Both the position numbers and the translations under genes were made by a program. From the NCBI GenBank assembly GCA_947044405.1, contig CAMRHE010000035.1, positions 8,157,501 through 8,221,500 on the forward strand: a stretch of DNA of 64,000 nt. The letters are read 5' to 3'. The stretch comes from Leptodactylus fallax (taxonomy: Eukaryota; Chordata; Amphibia; Anura; Leptodactylidae). Positions 32,300 to 43,276 of this stretch are shown piece after piece. The notes under the pieces were generated by a model, which was not told where the DNA came from, did not search any database, and worked only from the letters and a program-made list of their open reading frames with translations. How positions within the stretch are numbered: position 1 is the stretch's first letter; every line of letters starts with the position of its first letter.

Positions 32300-33060
32300 C
32301 ATTACTTCATCTGTGGAAGAGTGAAATCAGGTGATACCTTTTAGAGGCTAACTGAGTATATTTGATGGTGAGCTTTTGAGAGTACTAGCTCTCTTCATCA
32401 GACATGGTGTTATACAAGAAACTGAAAATTCACAGAGTTTTTATATACTAAAGACATGGACCTTCAAAGGATCTTAGAATCCTTAAAAAATCAAAACTCA
32501 ATATAAGTAGAGAAGTTATTTACAACAGATCAAAAAATAAACAATCTGGAAACTTGTGGGGCGTGACGGAGGGATCAGTAATTCTTGCTGTTATCTGTTT
32601 GCTATCAGGTGGTGATTTGTGACCCTCACAGTTCATACATAGTGTGACATGATACTGGCATGAATATTATGTCCAAATTGCAGAGTTTGAAATTTTTGCA
32701 TTAACTTATATTCCCATTCCTTTCTCTCCCTCTGCGTCTTAAAATGTCCCATTAAAACCACAACTCGCAAATCTTCAATAGAGTGGTCTTCTCCGAAGAA
32801 ATGTGCGACCACTGGGAGATCTGTTTTGCTGTTATTAATGGTGAATTTGAGTTCATGCGTTGACTGAGTCTCTGCTCTGTTTCCCCCACATAGAGTCCTG
32901 TGGTGGGACATTGCACACACATTATGAGATACACCACATTGGAAGACCTGCAGGAAAATGTCCACCTAATTCTGTGCATCTGTTGTGACTGTGGGACAGG
33001 TATATTGTCAGCGATGTGGATGTGCCTGCAGGTCTTGCACCTGTTTTGCAGGCAAGGTGA
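32300..33060 (-). pseudogene. Penelope-like retroelement, GIY-YIG endonuclease end and 3' tail
   Basis: Minus-strand frames read RCKTCRHI, then VVYLIMCVQC...LYVGETEQRLSQR, then after a frameshift TDLPVVAHFFGEDHS and RKEWEYKLMQKFQTL, ending at a stop at 32633. This is the GIY-YIG nuclease domain found at the C-terminus of Penelope-like elements, with its preceding CKTC zinc-linker cysteines. The nuclease nicks target DNA for retrotransposition. The reverse transcriptase part is missing. The tail continues to about 32300 with TGATGAAGAGAGCTAGTACT and AAAGGTATCACCTGATTTCA, typical of this group's 3' end. The frameshift near 32835 makes it a pseudogene. Confidence 0.78.
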
Positions 33061-34699
33061 GATGCCATTAAAATACTACTGTTATTTCATCTGGTAAGCC
33101 TGGAATGCAAGACAAACAGGTATAGGACCTGTCCTGAGTTTTGCCCCAGGCTCACTGCCATATACATGGGCCCATGTTAATACACATGGGTGTGTGTATG
33201 GGGCCATAGAGACAAATGGGTCAGGGTGCTAGCCATGAAAAATAGTGTGATAACCCACTGTTATCTACAGTAGCAGCACTGTGGATGATATTTCTTCAAA
33301 TCTCATCTACGTGCGGCTGCTAAAACCACAGCAGTTTTAAACCCACAACATGTCAATTATAGCTGTAGGTCTCACTCTTTTTAATGCAAAGGTTGAAAGT
33401 TACAAAAGACCCACAGCAACTGCAACAGGGATTTCCACAGCAAAACCATCCAATTTCAGGTTTTTTTTTTTTTTTTTTTTTGCTGTGGTGGCTTATATAA
33501 GAAAACACTGCTGTCCATAAGATGTGCTTCTCAGTGGTCCACTGAGGCTCGGTCGCCCAAGGGCCCGCACAGACCTGGACCCGGCCCTGTGTACAGGACA
33601 ATCATACTAAGCTATGTACAACGTTGATCTCTGTGCATGTAGTTATCTATAGCCCCTCAAACCATGACAATATAAAAGTATATTCCTATCCCCTTAGCTT
33701 CTGTTCCTAAGGTCAGTACATTGGATCCAAGTTTTTAAAGCATTTTATTACAGTCTTGGCACACTACATATTCTTAGTTTATTTAACCCTATTTGATAAA
33801 ATGAACCTGACCTTTGTAGTATTTGTTTTTATTAATGTAGATAAAATTGCCCTTAATGTTATATACAGTACATGAAAGCACTACGTGTAAAAACTAGATA
33901 AACTATTTTAGTGAACTACAAGAAACCTATCTAGTTTATCCATACTGTTATTTATGTGACCTACTATACTTTGATGAGGATTCACGAGATTTATAAATCA
34001 GGATAATAAACTAGCAGTATGAGGCAACTCAGATTTACTGTAGCTCTTTCTTAAAATTAGAAAACTATACTGTGTCTAATTTTCATAAATTTAATGTTGT
34101 TTTAAGAATTTTTTTGTCATACAACTTTATCCTTTAAGGCTAAGTTCACATTCTGTTTATTACAATCCATTGCTGTCATCCAGCATAGGATGAGAGCAAA
34201 AGACTTAAACGGCGCGGAAATGACTGAAACAGATGGAGCCCCCTCCATCTGAATTTACTCCAGTGTAAAAAACAGGATGGAAGCTTTCTTCCGTCATGTT
34301 TATCTTTTTTTTAGACAAATGAAAAATCCTACATGCACGCTTTAACCAAGTGATTTTGAGACAGTTTTTTTGTGTAAACTTTGGCTGATGTTTTTTGCAA
34401 TTATTCCTTATGAAAATATAGGAAATTTTGCGATAATGTGGAAAACTTAGCAATTTTCAGATAGCAATATTACCCAAGTTAGTTATTTAAATATTATCTG
34501 TCAATATCTCTTCGTTATGTTATTATTATTTTTAGAAGGCTTGCAGTTAAAAATACAATTTTCCAAAGTTTCAAGTAAATTTCTAAAACCCATTTTTTAG
34601 GAACCAGTTTAGTTCTGAAGAGGCTTTTAAAGGCCTATATATTTGAAACCCCTCATATATCACCATTCAAACTGTTCAAAACAGCATTTAGGAAGTTTA
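33061..34699. other. Non-coding DNA with short repeat remnants
   Basis: A T-run of about 22 bases lies at 33461-33482. CAGACCTGGACCCGGCCCTGTG near 33570 looks like a solitary hAT end. GGCTAAGTTCACATTCTG near 34138 resembles a MITE end. No gene is supported. Confidence 0.45.
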
Positions 34700-35979
34700 T
34701 TAACCCCTTCCCGCACCATGACGTAATAGTTCGTCATGGAAAGGGCTAACTTCCCACTCCATGAGGAACTATTGCGTTATGGCAATGTCACCCGCTCAGA
34801 AGCTATAAGAAACAGCTGACACCCTCCTGTAACACCTGCAGCCGGAACTGAGCTCTGATACTACGATTAATCATAACAGCAGCATCTAAGGGGTTGCATT
34901 AGCAACATCTTATCTGATCAACCCCCCCACCCAATTTCCAGAGGGAGCCAAGATGTTCTTTCGGGAACTGGGACCTGTTCCACAGCGTCGCGTCTGTGAT
35001 CGCCTAATCACGTCAAGATCCTGGATCCAGATGCGATTAACTAAGCCAGCCAGCTTGTGCATATGCCATTATATCTATTTTGGAGTGTATAACACTAATC
35101 CAGCAATCAGATGATTCATGTCCCCTATTGGGACAAAAAAATATGTAAAAAAAGTATTGAAAATTTTTTTACAACTTTTAAAAAAATAGCCCCAATAAAA
35201 TGATCCTTTTCCCTTTTATAGAATACTAGAAGAAGGACCCGGCTTCGCACGGGTATATTTCATTTTTTGTTTGTGTAGTGACCCCATAAGAATTGGCCAG
35301 TTTTGCACTTGACATCCAGTATGGCAGTCCAGTATATGTATAGTCTATTTATGGCTGTGTTGCTATGGAAACCTGGTAAATGAAATGTGAACTTACATTG
35401 GCTAATACACGTCATATGACTGAATATTTAAGGACCTGCGAACCGCTATTGACTCATACAGGACATAAATAGCTTGGTTGCTATGGAAACCTGGTGTAAA
35501 GCTGTGTGTATGTCAAGACTGAACCTGTGATTTTCCATTGGTCCATAAGTGTCATGTGATCATGTGCATCTCAGTTTGGATATCAGTGAAAAACCTGCGA
35601 TCGGTTGTTATGGAAAACCTGGAGTAAAGCTGTTTGTATGTGACCTTGTGTAACAGTGTCATCCACAGCGCCCTGCCCCTTTAAAGCTGACCTACAGCAG
35701 TGAAGAAAAATGGCTGGGTTGTTATTGAAACCTGGAGTGCAGCTGTGTGCATGTGGCTGACAATGCTTTGTCAGATTGGAGACGGGCTTGGGTCTGCTGG
35801 GGAGTTTCAGCAGCTCGCTGTTGTCTGTAACATACCTTATCAGATTGGAGACAGGCTTGGGTCTGCTGAGAGTTTTCATTAGCTTGAGCAGCAGCCATGC
35901 GTTTTGCTGCAGGGGACATGAGTAGTTTAAAAAACATTTCAATTTCTAAGAATGCTGAAATCCAGTATGGCAGTCCAGT

Positions 35980-36604
35980 CAGTGGCGTAAATACCGGTTT
36001 AGCAGTGGTAGCAGCTGCCACAGGGCCCGGGACATTAGGAGACCCGGCGGGCCTCTGATGTTTTTTTTTTTTTTTTAACACCAGCAGGTAACGGGCCCTA
36101 TTTACTTACTGATCCCCACTCCTGCTCACGGCCTCCTGCACTTCACCTTCTGCAGAGGCGGCTGTGAGCAGGAGCGGGGATTGGTAAGTAAGGCCTGTGG
36201 GCCGTGAACCCCACAAACACTGCTATCATTATACTCTGGGGTCTTTTCAGCAGGCTTCGGGCCTCCTTGGTGGCGTCTCAGATGTCGGTGGGCCAGTCCG
36301 ACGTCATTATGCATTGCGATACATGCCTGGCTCACGTGATATCTGGTTCAACATTGAAGAAGTAGCGGGAAGTGCGCATAATACTATATGAAGGAGCCAC
36401 TATGATACTGTGTGCAGGGGCCACTATGGGGCAGAATACTGTGTGCAAGGGCCACTATGGGGCCTAATAGTGTATGCAGGGCCACTATGGGGCATAATAG
36501 TGTGTGCAGGAATGCAGTTTGTGCAGAGGGGGGTGGTTGCCGGGGGGGGGGGTCCCATGTCAAATGTTCGCCTTGGGGCCCTGCCATTGCTAGTTACCCC
36601 ACTG
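35980..36604. mobile_element. Non-autonomous hAT element with exact 8-bp duplication
   Basis: The left end CAGTGGCGTAAATACCGG and the inverted right end CAGTGGGGTAACTAGCAA are flanked by AGTCCAGT on both sides (35972-35979 and 36605-36612). It is related to the 31033-32260 element (shared ACGGGCCCTAT, TATACTCTGGGGTCTTTTCA and minisatellite unit). The 625-bp body includes a T-run and a G-run. No coding capacity. Confidence 0.88.
36385..36510. repeat. Short minisatellite in the hAT element (about 4 copies)
   Basis: Four units of about 30 bp built on ACTGTGTGCAGGGGCCACTA and TGGGGC, the inverse of the 31-bp unit at 31110-31670. The low copy number here against about 18 there shows expansion or contraction between copies. 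Confidence 0.8.
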
Positions 36605-37622
36605 AGTCCAGTATAGGTACAGTCTATTTATGGCTGTGTTGTTATGGAAACCTGGTAAATTAAATGTGAACTTATATTGGCTGATACACGTGATATGACT
36701 GAATATTTAAGGTCCTGTGAACTGCTATTCACTAATCCAGGTCATACATAGCTTGGTTGCTATGGAAACCTGTGTGTCTGAGGAGAGTAAGCGCCTGCGA
36801 GCTGTTATTGGCTGATAAGGGACAAGTGACCGTGTGTATGGCAGTTGGAATATGAGTGAAAGACTTGCAGGCTTGTATAGACTAATGCTGGTCATTTTTT
36901 GGGAATACTGTACCTCAGGAACGGTACGTCCAAGAGTGCTGAGACCCAGTCTATAATATTCCCGGACACCTGATGTACATGTGTGCCAAATTTGGTGAGG
37001 ATCGGTCCAGTCGTTTGTTCGCGCATAAAGAACAGACAGACAGACAGACAGGAACTCATTTTTATATATATAAGAGACAAACACAAAACACAGTATAAAA
37101 CACTACACATTTGGTATCGCCACGTCCGTAGCAAACAGTACAATAAAAGTAAACCATTAGTTATCAAGCACAGTGAATGTCGTAAAAAAAAAAAAAGAAA
37201 AAATGTCAGAAGTAACAATTTTTTGCCACCTTGTCTTCAATAAAAAGTACAGTCAATAGAAAAATAAAATTGTTACACCTCTCAGAAGATGATGATGCAA
37301 AAATAATTGATTTTTTTTCCCCAAATGGATTTTTATTCTGCAAAATTAGTTCACTAATCGTACCGACCAATAGCATAAAGGTAATGTATTATTTATGTTG
37401 TATGAAGAAGGGTAAAACATTTTTTAAATGTTAAAATCAATGCCAGAATAGATGTTTTTTTTTTTCAATACCCCCCAGAAAGCATAATGATTTTATTACA
37501 AAATGCATGTCATCCCCTAAAAAACAAGCTCTCATATGGCTACATCACCAGAAAAATAAAAAAATATAGCATGTACAATAAAACAACAAAAAAACTAAAA
37601 ATCGCCAAATCTTTAGGATTAA

Positions 37623-38184
37623 ACTGGCTGCAGAAGGAAGGGAATTGATGTATAAGCTGTGCAAGAGTATATCATAGTACATCCCAGATTTAGAGTTTAT
37701 GAGGGAAAAGACACCAGAAGTGACCCCCCCCCCCCAATAATACGGAGCTACTGGACAAAAAAGTGGACACTTGGTGTTCCCAATGTACTTCGCACAGCTT
37801 ACATATTCACTTTGCACCATCCACAGTACATTCATGTACAAAAATACATATATGCACACAAGCCAACTCATGTATAGAAGAATCTTGATTTGTTATCAGT
37901 CCAGAAAAAAACTACTTGTGGGATCCAGCAATTCAGTTGAAAAATTCCAAAATTATAAAATATAACTTTTATTTTTTTTAAATGTATCATATATCTGTAC
38001 TAGTATATATACAATGATATAACTGTGAGTTTTGAAATGTACAATGATGCGATGTTCCTAGGTCATGTGATTACAATTTTTTGTAGCGGTAATCTTGAAC
38101 AGTTAATTATTTTTTTTGTGAGGGAACAATGATAATAACAGTATCAAATGAGACATTTATTATAAATATTATTTATGAGTATAT
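37623..38184. other. Non-coding DNA containing one half of an outer inverted repeat
   Basis: About 60 bp at 37914-37975 (TGTGGGATCCAGCAATT, then TTGAAAAATTCCAAAATTAT) is the inverse of 43461-43516. The rest is AT-rich and shows no gene. Confidence 0.6.
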
Positions 38185-38253
38185 TTACAGTGTCCATATT
38201 AGGACATCCTCAGATATCAGTGTCAAACATCAGATTAATAGCAGTTTACAACA

Positions 38254-38606
38254 GTGACAACGACTTTGATTCTGACAACGACTTTGACTTTGATTCTGAC
38301 AACGACTTTGACTTTGATTCTGACAACGACTTTGACTTTGATTCTGACAACGACTTTGATTCTGACAACGACTTTGACTTTGATTCTCACTTTGATTCTG
38401 ACTTTGATTCTGACTCTGACTTTGACTCTGACTTTGATTCTGACTCTGACTTTGATTCTGACTCTGACTTTGATTCTGACTCTGACTTTGATTCTGACTG
38501 ATTCTGACTCTGACTTTGATTCTGACTCTGACTTTGATTCTGACTCTGACTTTGATTCTGACTTTGATTCTGACTCTGACTTTGATTCTGACACTGACCT
38601 CTGCAG
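38254..38606. repeat. Left-arm tandem array (18-24-bp units)
   Basis: Outer units are GATTCTGACAACGACTTTGA-based (about six ACAACGAC motifs). Inner units are the 18-mer GACTTTGATTCTGACTCT. All reading frames are open, giving Asp/Ser/Phe or Thr/Leu/Ile repeats. The array is mirrored at 41272-41612. Confidence 0.92.
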
Positions 38607-38610
38607 TTTC

Positions 38611-38735
38611 TGATTGGCCAACAGATGAGGTCCGCCCGCTATATAACTGTACTTTACAGGGGCTTCAGACTCTTCAGACCTCAGTCCTCACAATAGTGGC
38701 AGAAGAATCATTTCAGTGCATCAATAGGTACAGAC
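38611..38735 (+). promoter_or_regulatory. CCAAT-TATA promoter-like module, left arm, facing inward
   Basis: TGATTGGCCA (38611-38620, an inverted CCAAT box) precedes TATATAA (38640-38646) by about 20 bp. A donor-like AATAG|GTACAG lies near 38729. No transcript is demonstrated. The right arm carries the mirror image (TTATATA at 41224-41230, TGGCCAATCA at 41250-41259). Confidence 0.4.
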
Positions 38736-39330
38736 ATTTCTGACTTTTACTTATCCTAAATAATACTTCATGTTTACTGCTCCCTTAGGGGGCGTTCACA
38801 CTACTGTTGTATGTCTGTTCTGATAGGGTCTGTAAAAAAAAAAATGGACACCTATCATAACAGACCGTAACTGATGTTAATGTGTCCGTTTTTTAGACTC
38901 TCCGTTTTTGCTTATTTTTTTGTTCTTCTTTCTGAGCATACACAGAAAAAACCCAACAGTATAACGGAGGACCGTCCATTACTTTCAGTTAGCCATACAC
39001 ATTAATGTTAAAAAATAACGCACAGTTAATGCCTGCACCCCGCGTTATTCTGTCCGCTAAAAAAAAACCCACATGTCATGGATTTGGTGAGAAAGGACAT
39101 GAATGGACAACATATCAAATCCCAGTGAAATCCCCCTGGGCTATCTATAAATTTGCCAGTGGCTAACTTGTGGCAATTTACTGGCACAGCATAGTGAATC
39201 GCATCTAAACAGGTCCCATTCACACTTTGCAGTTTCTGGGCTGGTTGAAAACCTCAGATGTTCTCTGACTTTCATCTGTGATTGAGACACAAGTCAGCAG
39301 TCAGTATGAAGCACATACAATGTTACACTG

Positions 39331-39395
39331 TGATTGGCCAGGATGCCTGACCTCTGAGTGAACTCACTGCTTACACTCACACTTGTATAAGGCTG
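39331..39395 (+). promoter_or_regulatory. Second CCAAT-TATA-like module in the left arm
   Basis: The same ten bases, TGATTGGCCA, recur at 39331-39340, with TATAAGG at 39386-39392 about 45 bp downstream. The mirror copy has TGGCCAATCA at 40530-40539. Confidence 0.3.
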
Positions 39396-39906
39396 CAGGC
39401 TGAGAGCTCCATGAGTCTGATAAAAAGTTGTCTGACACAAAGTTGTCTGATACCTGACTGAGTCAGAGATCAGAGTCACACATCATCTGAGTTTTTCAGT
39501 TACATACAGCCAGCCAGCACATACAATGGTGGAGATTTATCAAGTAAAATGCTCCATAATTCTGGTATCATTTTCACCAAATATCCTCTCTAACATGTTG
39601 TGTGCCACATTCATCAAGTGGAATAAATACTTTTATTACTTGTACAAAAAGGGGTGTGGACTCATAGTAAAGGTGCGTGACCTATAACACTGTGCTGCAG
39701 AAATACATCCAAATAATCTCTCTAAGGGTGGGATTCACACTGGCGCCGGAGTTCGTCCACCACGAAACCGACTGAAAATCTCAGGAAACTGTATGCGGAC
39801 TGGATAGCGAAAGGTTAGCGACGCATTGCTTAAAAACCCATTCATTTGAATGGGTTTTTAAAGTTATGCGTGGGTGTGCGCTTACACCCTCTGCGCCGCG
39901 AATCCA

Positions 39907-39964
39907 GTATTTTTCGCTGGAAACAAAGTCGGAAATGCAGGAGTTTGTTTCCGACAAAATAAAT
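39907..39964. other. Unpaired centre (spacer) of the long inverted repeat
   Basis: 58 bp between CGCGAATCCA and TGGATTCGCG. It contains a smaller inner pairing (GGAAACAAAGTCGG with CCGACAAAAT and TTGTTTCC nearby), so the spacer could fold further. Flanking arms here are a GC-rich MITE-like core (CTGCGCCGCGAATCC). Confidence 0.75.
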
Positions 39965-41271
39965 TGGATTCGCGGCGCAGAGGGTGTAAGCGCACACCCG
40001 TGCATCGCTTTAAAAACCCATTCAAATGAATGGGTTTTTAAGCAATGCGTCGCTAACCTTTCGCTATCCAGTCCGCATACAGTTTCCTGAGATTTTCAGT
40101 CGGTTTCGAGGCGGATGGACTCCGGCGCCAGTGTGAACCCACCCTTAGAGAGATTATTTGGATGTATTTCTGCAGCACAGTGTTATAGGTCACGCCCCTT
40201 TACTATGAGTCCACACCCCTTTTTGTACAAGTAATAAAAGTATTTAAAACACTTTATGAATGTGGCACACAACATGTTAGAGAGGATATTTGGTGAAAAT
40301 GATACCAGAATTATGGAGCATTTTACTTGATAAATCTCCACCATTGTATGTGCTGGCTGGCTGTATGTATCTGAAAAACTCAGATGATGTGTGACTCTGA
40401 TCTTTGACTCAGTCAGGTATCAGACAACTTTGTGTCAGACAACTTTTTATCAGACTCATGGAGCTCTCAGCCTGCAGCCTTATACAAGTGTGAGTGTAAG
40501 CAGTGAGTTCACTCAGAGGTCAGGCATCCTGGCCAATCACAGTGTAACATTGTAAGTGCTTCATACTGACTGCTGACTTGTGTCTCAATCACAGATGAAA
40601 GTCAGAGAACATCTGAGGTTTTCAACCAGCCCAGAAACTGCACAGTGTGAATGGGACCTGTTTATATGCCATTCACTATGCTGTGCCAGTAAATTGCCAC
40701 AAGTTAGCCACTGGCAAATTTATAGATAGCCCAGGGGGATTTCACTGGGATTTGATATGTTGTCCATTAATGTCCTTTCTCACCAAATCCATGACATGTG
40801 GGTTTTTTTAAGCGGACAGAATAACGCGGGGTGCAGGCATTAACCGTGCGTTATTTTTTAACATTAATGTGTATGGCTAACTGAAAGTAACGGACGGTCC
40901 TCCGTTATACTGTTGGGTTTTTTCTGCGTATGCTCAGAAAGAAGAACAAAAAAATAAGCAAAAACGGAGAGTCTAAAAAACGGACACATTAACATCAGTT
41001 ACGGTCTGTTATGATAGGTGTCCATTTTTTTTTTTTACAGACCCTATCAGAACAGACATACAACAGTAGTGTGAACGCCCCCTAAGGGAGCAGTAAACAT
41101 GAAGTATTATTTAGGATAAGTAAAAGTCAGAAATGTCTGTACCTATTGATGCACTGAAATGATTCTTCTGCCACTATTGTGAGGACTGAGGTCTGAAGAG
41201 TCTGAAGCCCCTGTAAAGTACAGTTATATAGCGGGCGGACCTCATCTGTTGGCCAATCAGAAACTGCAGAT

Positions 41272-41612
41272 GTCAGTGTCAGAATCAAAGTCAGAGTCAG
41301 AATCAAAGTCAGAATCAAAGTCAGAGTCAGAATCAAAGTCAGAGTCAGAATCAAAGTCAGAGTCAGAATCAAAGTCAGAGTCAGAATCAAAGTCAGAGTT
41401 AGAATCAGAGTCAGAATCAAAGTCAGAGTCAAAGTCAGAGTCAAAGTCAGAATCAAAGTCAGAGTCAGAATCAAAGTCAGAGTCAGAATCAAAGTCAGAG
41501 TCAGAATCAAAGTCAGAATCAAAGTCAGAATCAAAGTCAAAGTCGTCAGAATCAAAGTCGTTGTCAGAATCAAAGTCAAAGTCGTTGTCAGAATCAAAGT
41601 CGTTGTCACTGT
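41272..41612. repeat. Right-arm tandem array, inverse of the left array
   Basis: AGTCAGAGTCAGAATCAA units are the reverse complement of the left array, but with fewer GTTGTC-containing outer units (about three full, against about six ACAACGAC on the left). The arms therefore diverge mainly by repeat copy number. Confidence 0.9.
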
Positions 41613-41760
41613 TGTAAACTGCTATTAATCTGATGTTTGACACTGATATCTGAGGATGTCCTAATATGGACACTGTATATATTACAACTCTAGATGGTCA
41701 GTATAATAAGGGATCATGACATCTTAGTTTAAGTAATGCAATAACATAATCACAGATGTA

Positions 41761-43274
41761 CAGTCATATGAAAAAGTTTGGGCACCCCTATTAATCTTAA
41801 TCATTTTTAGTTCTAAATATTTGGGTGTTTGCAACAGCCATTTCAATTTGATATATCTAATAACTGATGGACACAGTAATATTTCAGGATTGAAATGAGG
41901 TTTATTGTACTAACAGAAAATGTGCAATATGCATTAAACCAAAATTTGACCGGTGCAAAAGTATGGGCACCTCAACAGAAAAGTGACATTAATATTTAGT
42001 AGATCCTCCTTTTGCAAAAATAACAGCCTCTAGTCGCTTCCTGTAGCTTTTAATCAGTTCCTGGATCCTGGATGAAGGTATTTTTGACCATTCCTCTTTA
42101 CAAAACAATGCCTGAGTAGATTTGGAGCTGTGTTTTGGATCATTGTCTTGCTGAAATATCCATCCCCAGCGTAACTTCAAATTTGTCACTGATTCTTGTA
42201 CATTATTCTCAAGAATCTGCTGATACTGAGTTGAATCCATGCGACCCTCAACTTTAACAAGATTCCCGGTGCCGGCATTGGCCACACAGCCCCAAAGCAT
42301 GATGGAACCTCCACCAAATTTTACAGTGGGTAGCAAGTGTTTTTCTTGGAATGCTGTGTTTTTTTGACGCCATGCATAACGCCTTTTTGTATGACGAAAC
42401 AACTCAATCTTTGTTTCATCAGTCCACAGGACCTTCTTCCAAAATGAAGATGGCTTGTCCAAATGTGCTTTTGCATACCTCAGGCGACTCTGTTTGTGGC
42501 GTGCTTTCAGAAACGGCTTCTTTCGCATCACTCTCCCATACAGCTTCTCCTTGTGCAAAGTGTGCTGTATTGTTGACCGATGCACAGTGACACCATCTGC
42601 AGCAAGATGTTGCTGCAGCTCTTTGGAGGCGGTCTGTGGATTGTCCTTGACTGTTCTCACCATTCTTCTTCTCTGCCTTTCTGATATTTTTCTTGGCCTG
42701 CCACTTCTGGGCTTAACAAGAACTGTCCCTGTGGTCTTCCATTTCCTTACTATGTTCCTCACAGTGGAAACTGACAGGTTAAATCTCTGAGACAACTTTT
42801 TGTATCCTTCCCCTGAACAACTATGTTGAACAATCTTTGTTTTCAGATCATTTGAGAGTTGTTTTGAGGAGCCCATGATGCCACTCTTCAGAGGAGATTC
42901 AAATAGGAGAACAACTTGCAATTGGCCACCTTAAATACCTTTTCTCATGATTGGATACACCTGGCTATGAAGTTCAAAGCTCAGTGAGGTTACAAAACCA
43001 ATTTTGTGCTTCAGTAAGTCAGTAAAAAGTAGTTAGGAGTATTCAAATCAATAAAATGATAAGGGTACCCAAATTTTTGCACCGGTCAAATTTTGGTTTA
43101 ATGCATATTGCACATTTTCTGTTAGTACAATAAACCTCATTTCAATCCTGAAATATTACTGTGTCCATCAGTTATTAGATATATGAAATTGAAATGGCTG
43201 TTGCAAACACCCAAATATTTAGAACTAAAAATTATTAAGATTAATAGGGGTGCCCAAACTTTTTCATATGACTG
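41761..43274 (-). mobile_element. Tc1 transposon with long terminal repeats and internal deletion
   Basis: Starts CAGTCATATGAAAAAGTTTG and ends with its inverse, flanked by TA (41759-41760 and 43275-43276). Terminal inverted repeats are over 200 bp and nearly identical (including AAATTTTGACCGGTGCAAAA, inverted at the other end). The 1514-bp element has an open transposase frame lacking the catalytic glutamate segment. It sits 84 bp beyond the foldback's right end. Confidence 0.92.
41989..42876 (-). pseudogene. Tc1 transposase lacking the catalytic-glutamate segment
   Basis: The frame is uninterrupted from MGSSKQLSND (start at 42876; 15 further codons are open upstream but non-homologous) to GGSTKY. 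It has helix-turn-helix modules, an SGRPRK linker, WTDETKIE with the first aspartate and QQDNDPKH with the second. The text then jumps from KSTQALF to CKEEWSKIPSS. In relatives about 40 residues, including the SPDLNPIENLW box with the third acid, lie at that join. The in-frame loss near 42107 removes the active-site glutamate and leaves a shorter (295-residue) protein that could still bind ends but not cut. Confidence 0.9.
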
Positions 43275-43276
43275 TA

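Larger units (their letters stand above)
35223..37078 (+). repeat. Interspersed repeat 'GGCTTCGCACGGG', split by a hAT element
   Basis: Begins near ATACTAGAAGAAGGACCCGG and CTTCGCACGGGTATATTTC and ends in (CAGA)n and TTTATATATATAAGAG. Within it, TGTTGCTATGGAAACCTGG and GACTGAATATTTAAGG appear twice (35360-35450 and 36640-36710), so the unit is itself internally duplicated. Two nearly identical pieces, TTTGTCAGATTGGAGACGGG (about 35767) and TTATCAGATTGGAGACAGG (about 35837), form another direct repeat. It is non-coding and its class is unknown. It interrupts the piggyBac-like repeat. Confidence 0.6.
34700..37622. mobile_element. piggyBac-like non-autonomous element (TTAA ends), interrupted
   Basis: The left boundary is TTAACCCCTTCCCGCACCAT and the right boundary CTTTAGGATTAA, both at TTAA, the piggyBac target. 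The sequence types on either side (CATGACGTAATAGTTCG on the left; TTTGGTATCGCCACGTCCG and CTACATCACCAGAAAAATAA on the right) belong to one common amphibian repeat that I recognise only in outline. The halves are separated by the insertion at about 35223-37078. No transposase is present. The right terminus is a poor inverse of the left, so the superfamily call is moderate. Confidence 0.5.
38185..41677. mobile_element. 3.5-kb long inverted repeat (foldback-like element)
   Basis: The left arm (38185 to about 39906) and right arm (about 39965 to 41677) are near-perfect reverse complements over about 1.7 kb each, around a 58-bp spacer. Termini are TACAGTGTCCATATTAGGAC and its inverse. The flanks allow either a TATATT duplication (6 bp) or a plain TA target; I cannot decide. 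Each arm holds a subterminal tandem array, promoter-like boxes and MITE-like pieces (GGGGGCGTTCACACTACTGT). Apart from the array, visible differences are scattered single bases and small indels. No transposase frame exists. Foldback-type transposons and inverted segmental duplications are both possible origins. Confidence 0.85.

Noticed and set aside
38175..38621. Asp/Ser-rich repeat ORF resembling phosphoprotein (SD)n repeats
   Set aside because: Generated by the 18-24-bp array. All frames on both strands are open, and it is mirrored in the other arm of the inverted repeat. There is no signal peptide or exon context.
39781..40090. Two opposed, near-identical 74-codon ORFs at the palindrome centre
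   Set aside because: Explained by the inverted-repeat symmetry; no coding signature.
41249..41673. Ser/Glu/Lys repeat ORF in the right arm
   Set aside because: Inverse copy of the same tandem array; not a gene.
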